From JBEKTW01 sp963727845 (GTDB taxonomy: Bacteria > Bacteroidota > Ignavibacteria > UBA10030 > SZUA-254), in assembly GCA_963727845.1 (NCBI GenBank), contig CAVSHI010000002.1, positions 1,347,415-1,411,414 of the forward strand: a stretch of DNA of 64,000 nt, given 5' to 3'. Position numbers and translations under genes: made by a program. Positions 60,508 to 64,000 of the stretch are shown piece after piece (position 1 is the first letter of the stretch; every line of letters begins with the position of its first letter). The notes beneath the pieces are model-generated. The model saw nothing but the letters and a program-made list of their open reading frames with translations. It was not told the DNA's origin and ran no database searches.

Positions 60508-61245
60508 TCACGCGCCTTCATCGGCTTCCGGAGACGGCGGCTCGCTCCCCTCCTCCGGCGGCAATTCGTGCAGCAGGCCATTTTCCGTAACGACGGTCCG
60601 GCCGAGTTGCTCTTCAATTTCTTCGTCGGTCTTGCCCATGCGCTTGAGCAGTTCCTTTTCCATCTCGAAACCCTGGTCGGCCATGATCTCTTCGATCTCG
60701 CGCGGCTTGGGGAGGTCGGACAGGTCATTGATTCCGAAATGTTTCAGGAAATCCTGCGTCGTCCCGTAGAGAAGCGGTCGGCCCGGCGTGACGGCCCGGC
60801 CGATGATCGTCACCAGACCGCGTTCGAGCAGTTTCTGGATCGCATAGTCCGCGTTAACGCCGCGGATGGCTTCAATTTCGGGTTTCGTTACCGGCTGCTT
60901 GTACGCAATCACGGACATCGTCTCGAGAACTGCCTGGGATAGTTTTCGTTTCGCCTTCTCCTTGACCATCCGTCCGAGCCACTCCGCAAACTCGGGCATG
61001 GTGGCAAATTGAAATCCTCCCGCAATCTGCGTGATACGATACGACCGTCTCGTTTGAACATACTCCGCGTTCAATTCGCGGATGATCCCGAACAATTCAT
61101 CCTCTTTCAAGCGGATGCGTGGGCCGGCACTCTCCGAAGAGCCGAGGATTTCGATAATTTGTTTCGCCGTTAACGGTTCATCCGACCCGAAGATGAGAGC
61201 TTCAACAATGTGATGCTTGCTTTCCGACAGGGGAACTTGTTCCAT
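60508..61245 (-). CDS. scpB: Segregation and condensation protein B
   Basis: 245 residues. Winged-helix protein: ESKHHIVEALIFGSDEPLTA, IREYNAEYV-like IRELNAEYVQTRRSYRITQI, FQFATMPEFAEWL, QAVLETMSVIAYKQPVTKPE, and YGTTQDFLKHFGINDLSDLP near the end. It dimerises and binds ScpA-Smc for chromosome condensation. The C-terminal tail after about residue 195 is acidic and less conserved. Start and scpA stop overlap by one base. Confidence 0.95.
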   Translation of the reverse strand: MEQVPLSESKHHIVEALIFGSDEPLTAKQIIEILGSSESAGPRIRLKEDELFGIIRELNAEYVQTRRSYRITQIAGGFQFATMPEFAEWLGRMVKEKAKRKLSQAVLETMSVIAYKQPVTKPEIEAIRGVNADYAIQKLLERGLVTIIGRAVTPGRPLLYGTTQDFLKHFGINDLSDLPKPREIEEIMADQGFEMEKELLKRMGKTDEEIEEQLGRTVVTENGLLHELPPEEGSEPPSPEADEGA

Positions 61246-61973
61246 CAGGCGCTTTCACTCCGTATTCTATAAATTATGAAATCGTCCTCATAGTCCGTTG
61301 GACGAATACCGATAATCTTATTTTTCACCATCTCGAGCATGGCAATAATAGTAACAATGATACGAATTTTTTCCGTCATATGCGACACGAGCTCAAAAAA
61401 CGTCGTCTCCTCCCTCAGCCGGAAAACATCGGCAATGAAGCTCATCTGCTCGTCAATCGTGACATTCAGCAGCTCGATGTCGTGATATACCTTCTTCGGA
61501 ACGCTGTCAAGAACCTTCTTGAAGGCAGAAATCAGATTGAACATCGTAATATCCTTCAGGCTTTCTTCCTGGTCCTCCAGCGCAATCGTCTTCGTATCGG
61601 AATGGAAGTCCTTTCGGTAGAACAGCTTTGTCTGTTCGTGCTCCAGCATCGCGAGGATCGTACTGGCTTCCTTGTAGCGTTTGTATTCCAGCAACCTTCT
61701 GACCAGCTCGGCGCGGGGATCTTCTTCTTCCTCTTCCCCCGGTCCTCTCGGGAGAAGCATTTTGACCTTGATTTGCATCAGCTCTGCCGCCATGACAATA
61801 AAATCACCGGCGACCTCCAGATCGAGTTCCTGGAGCAGATGCAAATACTCAAGGAATTCCTTAGTGATTTTCGAGATGGGAATGTCGTAGATATCCAGCT
61901 CATCGCGCTTGATGAAAAAGAGAAGCAGGTCGAGCGGACCTTCAAATGTCTGGAGCCGGACTTTGTACGTCAA
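61245..61973 (-). CDS. scpA: Segregation and condensation protein A
   Basis: 242 residues. VRLQTFEGPLDLLLFFIKRD and DELDIYDIPISKITKEFLEY, followed by FIVMAAELMQIKVKMLLPR and the C-terminal winged helix. A kleisin subunit bridging the Smc heads. Coupled by overlap to scpB and rluB-like downstream. The gap from here to the secreted protein's stop is 132 bases and holds the terminator. Confidence 0.95.
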   Translation of the reverse strand: MTYKVRLQTFEGPLDLLLFFIKRDELDIYDIPISKITKEFLEYLHLLQELDLEVAGDFIVMAAELMQIKVKMLLPRGPGEEEEEDPRAELVRRLLEYKRYKEASTILAMLEHEQTKLFYRKDFHSDTKTIALEDQEESLKDITMFNLISAFKKVLDSVPKKVYHDIELLNVTIDEQMSFIADVFRLREETTFFELVSHMTEKIRIIVTIIAMLEMVKNKIIGIRPTDYEDDFIIYRIRSESA

Positions 61974-62000
61974 TTCACGTCACAGAGACAAGTTATCGAG

Positions 62001-62053
62001 AAAAAAAAGACGGCCTGTCGAACTCCAGTGACACATGGACTCGCCAAGCCGTC
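62001..62053 (-). terminator. Rho-independent terminator after the type IX secreted protein gene
   Basis: Minus strand GACGGCTTG and CAGGCCGTC (one G-T pair) form a 9-bp stem around a loop of about 27 bases, followed by T8. It lies between the secreted-protein stop at 62106 and scpA. Confidence 0.85.
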
Positions 62054-62105
62054 GGGCTATTTCTTATTCTGTTCTCCCACTCATCGGCACTTGCGATGAA
62101 GGGAA

Positions 62106-63686
62106 TTACTTCATCAATACCAATTTGCCGGTTTGAACGTCGGAAGCGGATTGCATCCGATAGAAATAAACGCCGCTGGGGAATCCGGATGCATCCCACG
62201 GAATCGCATATTGTCCTGCATCGAGCATCCCATCATGCAACGTCGATACGAGCTGACCCAGTGTGTTATAGATTTTCAAAGATACACGGCCCGATTGATT
62301 CAAAATGAACGGTATTGTTGCCGTGGGGTTGAAGGGATTCGGATATCCATGTTCCAACACAAATTGGGAATGAATCGCCGCATGCTTCTCTATGGTAACC
62401 GGCGCCTCGACCGAAACCGGGCTCTTGCTCTTGTATATTCCGCCCTTCGCCGTCCCGCAGTACAGATAGCCCGCCGGACTCTTTGCAAGTGTCGTCCGGG
62501 CATTCCTGAACGTTATACCGGTATCAACCTGCGCCCATGTTGTGCCGCTGTCCAAAGAGCCGAACACACCATTTCCCATCGTTGCCGCATACACCTGGCC
62601 GCCGGCAGTTGCCACGAGCGACAAAATGTACTGGAACCCGAGCGGGTATGTAACTTCCTGCCAATACGTCACTCTCACGGGGTTCGTTTTGGATTTGGAA
62701 GAATCGAGATACGATATGCGCCGGCACACGCCCTTGTCTGTTCCGGCATATTGTTGACCGTCAGCACCTGCTGCAATCGTATTCACACGCAGAAAATCTC
62801 CAAAATTAACGCTATAGAAATAGTTCGATTGGACGGTATCCAACGCGGTCTTACTCTTGATGATTGATCTTGCGTAGTGTATGGAATCGATCTGCAATTT
62901 TAGTGTATCGGCACGAAGCGGATGAGTAATGGCCTTGACTCCGTAGCGTGTCACAATGTAAACAACAGAATCCGTTCCCGTAGTATGATACGTCGTGTCC
63001 GTATGATGGACAGAATCAATATACACAGAATCAATGGTCAGGGAATCAAGAACGCTAACATTATAATTCGAAAAAATAGAAAAACCGGAGGGGTTCCACG
63101 TCGGGCTTACGGCATTCGGCGAGGTGAACATGCCGTCGCCGAAGGTTCCAACAAGAAAATTGTTCTGAGCATCGAATGCCATCGCAAACGGATACATGAA
63201 ATTGGTAAGAACCGAATTCCAGGTAACTCCTTCATCACTGGAGGAAAAAATCCCGTTGAGACCCGTTGCCACGTAGACGTTGCCCGATCCATCGTAGGTG
63301 AAACATGTCACGATGGAATTGGCCGTGTCCGCAAGCGCGCCAACCTTCGCAGAAGTCCAGGTAGTCCCATTATCCGTCGAACGATAAATTGATCCCAGAT
63401 ACGAACCGCCAAAAATTGTCCCGTTTGGACTGATGCTAAGAGAATAGAAATATGAACCGCCCGTACTGTCCTTCGTCCACGTCGTTCCATTGTCAGTAGA
63501 TTGATAGATCCCGCTCCCGAGAGTGGCGGCAAAAATTGTACCGCTGGAACTTATTGCCAAGTCATTCACGGTGGTAGTAATCGAAGGGATAGAAACGCTT
63601 TGCCAGAAGTTCTGACCGCTGGACATTTCCGGGAAAGCAACAAGAAGCAAGATAACCAATGAAGTAGAAACAATACGAAAGCCCAT
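62106..63686 (-). CDS. Secreted beta-propeller-like protein with type IX C-terminal sorting domain
   Basis: 526 residues. Signal peptide (MGFRIVSTSLVILLLVAFPE), then repeats with Asp-box (BNR/sialidase-like) phrases such as GIYQSTDNGTTWTKD, SIYRSTDNGTTWTSA and GSLDSGTTWAQVD, consistent with a beta-propeller. The last 80 or so residues, from YPNPFNPTATIPFIL and VSLKIYNTLGQLVSTL to GVYFYRMQSASDVQTGKLVL, are a type IX secretion (Por) sorting domain. Probably a surface-attached or secreted protein; enzymatic activity is not suggested by any motif. A promoter -7 element lies at 63739-63746. Confidence 0.92.
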   Translation of the reverse strand: MGFRIVSTSLVILLLVAFPEMSSGQNFWQSVSIPSITTTVNDLAISSSGTIFAATLGSGIYQSTDNGTTWTKDSTGGSYFYSLSISPNGTIFGGSYLGSIYRSTDNGTTWTSAKVGALADTANSIVTCFTYDGSGNVYVATGLNGIFSSSDEGVTWNSVLTNFMYPFAMAFDAQNNFLVGTFGDGMFTSPNAVSPTWNPSGFSIFSNYNVSVLDSLTIDSVYIDSVHHTDTTYHTTGTDSVVYIVTRYGVKAITHPLRADTLKLQIDSIHYARSIIKSKTALDTVQSNYFYSVNFGDFLRVNTIAAGADGQQYAGTDKGVCRRISYLDSSKSKTNPVRVTYWQEVTYPLGFQYILSLVATAGGQVYAATMGNGVFGSLDSGTTWAQVDTGITFRNARTTLAKSPAGYLYCGTAKGGIYKSKSPVSVEAPVTIEKHAAIHSQFVLEHGYPNPFNPTATIPFILNQSGRVSLKIYNTLGQLVSTLHDGMLDAGQYAIPWDASGFPSGVYFYRMQSASDVQTGKLVLMK

Positions 63687-63738
63687 AGCTACCTCAAGAA
63701 TTTCTATTAATTTTCGGATAGATTATTTGAGAAGCTAT

Positions 63739-63746
63739 CAAAAATA
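63739..63746 (-). promoter_or_regulatory. Probable -7 element for the type IX secreted protein
   Basis: TATTTTTG on the minus strand matches TAnnTTTG and lies about 53 bases before the ATG at 63686. The nearest TTG upstream is only 11 bases away, not the usual 19-21, so this is moderate. Confidence 0.45.
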
Positions 63747-63750
63747 TTGA

Positions 63751-63778
63751 TAAAAAGCAAGTCTTTTTTTCAGACTTG
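63751..63778 (-). terminator. Rho-independent terminator at the end of trpS
   Basis: On the minus strand CAAGTCT and AGACTTG form a 7-bp perfect stem with a GAAAAAA loop, followed by CTTTTTA. The trpS stop codon lies within the hairpin. Confidence 0.75.
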
Positions 63779-64000
63779 ACCTATTCCCATGGCATCGCGC
63801 ACTTCGGCCATTGTCTTGTTCGCCACATCCTTTGCACGATTTTCTCCTTCGTGGAGCACATCCTTAACTTCTTGGGGGCGGGCTTCGTAAAATGCCCTTT
63901 TTTCGCGAATTGGGGCAAGGTAATCGATTATTCGAGTCGCGGCATTCCGCTTGCAATCGACGCAGCCAAGCGCGCCGCTCCGACAATCGGCTTCGATCTG
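63770..64000 (-). CDS. trpS: Tryptophanyl-tRNA synthetase, C-terminal end (partial)
   Basis: 77 codons running in from the window edge encode GALGCVDCKRNAATRIIDYL, API, then REKRAFYEARPQEVKDVLHE and ENRAKDVANKTMAEVRDAMG, ending GIGQV. This is the characteristic C-terminus of class I TrpRS, with the CVDCK phrase of the tail region. The catalytic Rossmann domain with HIGH and KMSKS signatures lies beyond the right edge. A terminator follows directly. Confidence 0.92.
   Translation of the reverse strand, partial: QIEADCRSGALGCVDCKRNAATRIIDYLAPIREKRAFYEARPQEVKDVLHEGENRAKDVANKTMAEVRDAMGIGQV

Overview
The window reads as a chromosomal segment of a Bacteroidota/FCB-group bacterium, most likely a deep-branching Ignavibacteria- or Kryptonia-like lineage known from metagenomes (inference). 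The signs are a type IX secretion style C-terminal sorting domain with a YPNPFNP motif, PorV/PorQ-like and DUF4835 (PorD-type) proteins, a TonB-dependent receptor with a carboxypeptidase-like N-terminal domain, SLBB/OPX capsule export, DUF494, HprK beside HPF without PTS genes in view, and promoters of the Bacteroidota type (TTTG, about 20 nt, TAnnTTTG). Almost everything is on the minus strand. Plus-strand genes are the DUF4835 protein, a TPR protein and ackA.

Layout. 1-6.6 kb: surface polysaccharide export (edge membrane protein, Wzx flippase, Wzz-like protein, SLBB export protein), interrupted by a small ORF/nucleotidyltransferase pair. 6.6-14 kb: tRNA-Ser(CGA), a GIY-YIG nuclease gene bracketed by palindromic repeats, a LysM lytic transglycosylase (frameshifted), an acyl-CoA carboxylase beta subunit (frameshifted), a DEAD-box helicase and mnmA, with many palindromic intergenic elements. 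15.3-19.2 kb: two outer-membrane proteins and DUF4835. 19.4-31.2 kb: HEAT-cyclophilin, TatD, a sugar aminotransferase/glycosyltransferase/methyltransferase set, metG, holB and a BamA/TamA-like protein. 31.3-38.7 kb: DUF2795, an M23 peptidase with its own promoter, and the run hypothetical-ybeY-DUF494-topA-xerC-hpf-hprK, several of whose genes overlap by 4 bp. A promoter and possible structured leader/ncRNA lie upstream of this run. 39-42.9 kb: ctpA, DUF3108, gamma-carbonic-anhydrase-like protein, MBL hydrolase. 43-48.5 kb: GT2, lipoprotein, TonB receptor, lysS (frameshifted twice). 48.7-56 kb: a signalling island with CHASE2-nucleotide cyclase, DUF4384 protein, WD40-caspase with an EF-hand-like loop, and a divergent TPR protein. 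56-64 kb: M64 peptidase, PspC, ackA, RluB-type synthase, scpBA, a type IX secreted protein and the end of trpS.

Two features stand out. First, at least six families of intergenic palindromes or low-complexity word repeats are packed into 64 kb; one family brackets a GIY-YIG nuclease gene and supplies its stop codon. Second, four conserved genes (five if DUF3108 is counted) carry one-base indels. lysS is normally essential, so sequencing or assembly error is the first explanation to test. The best candidate for an undescribed functional module is the caspase/DUF4384/cyclase/TPR island.
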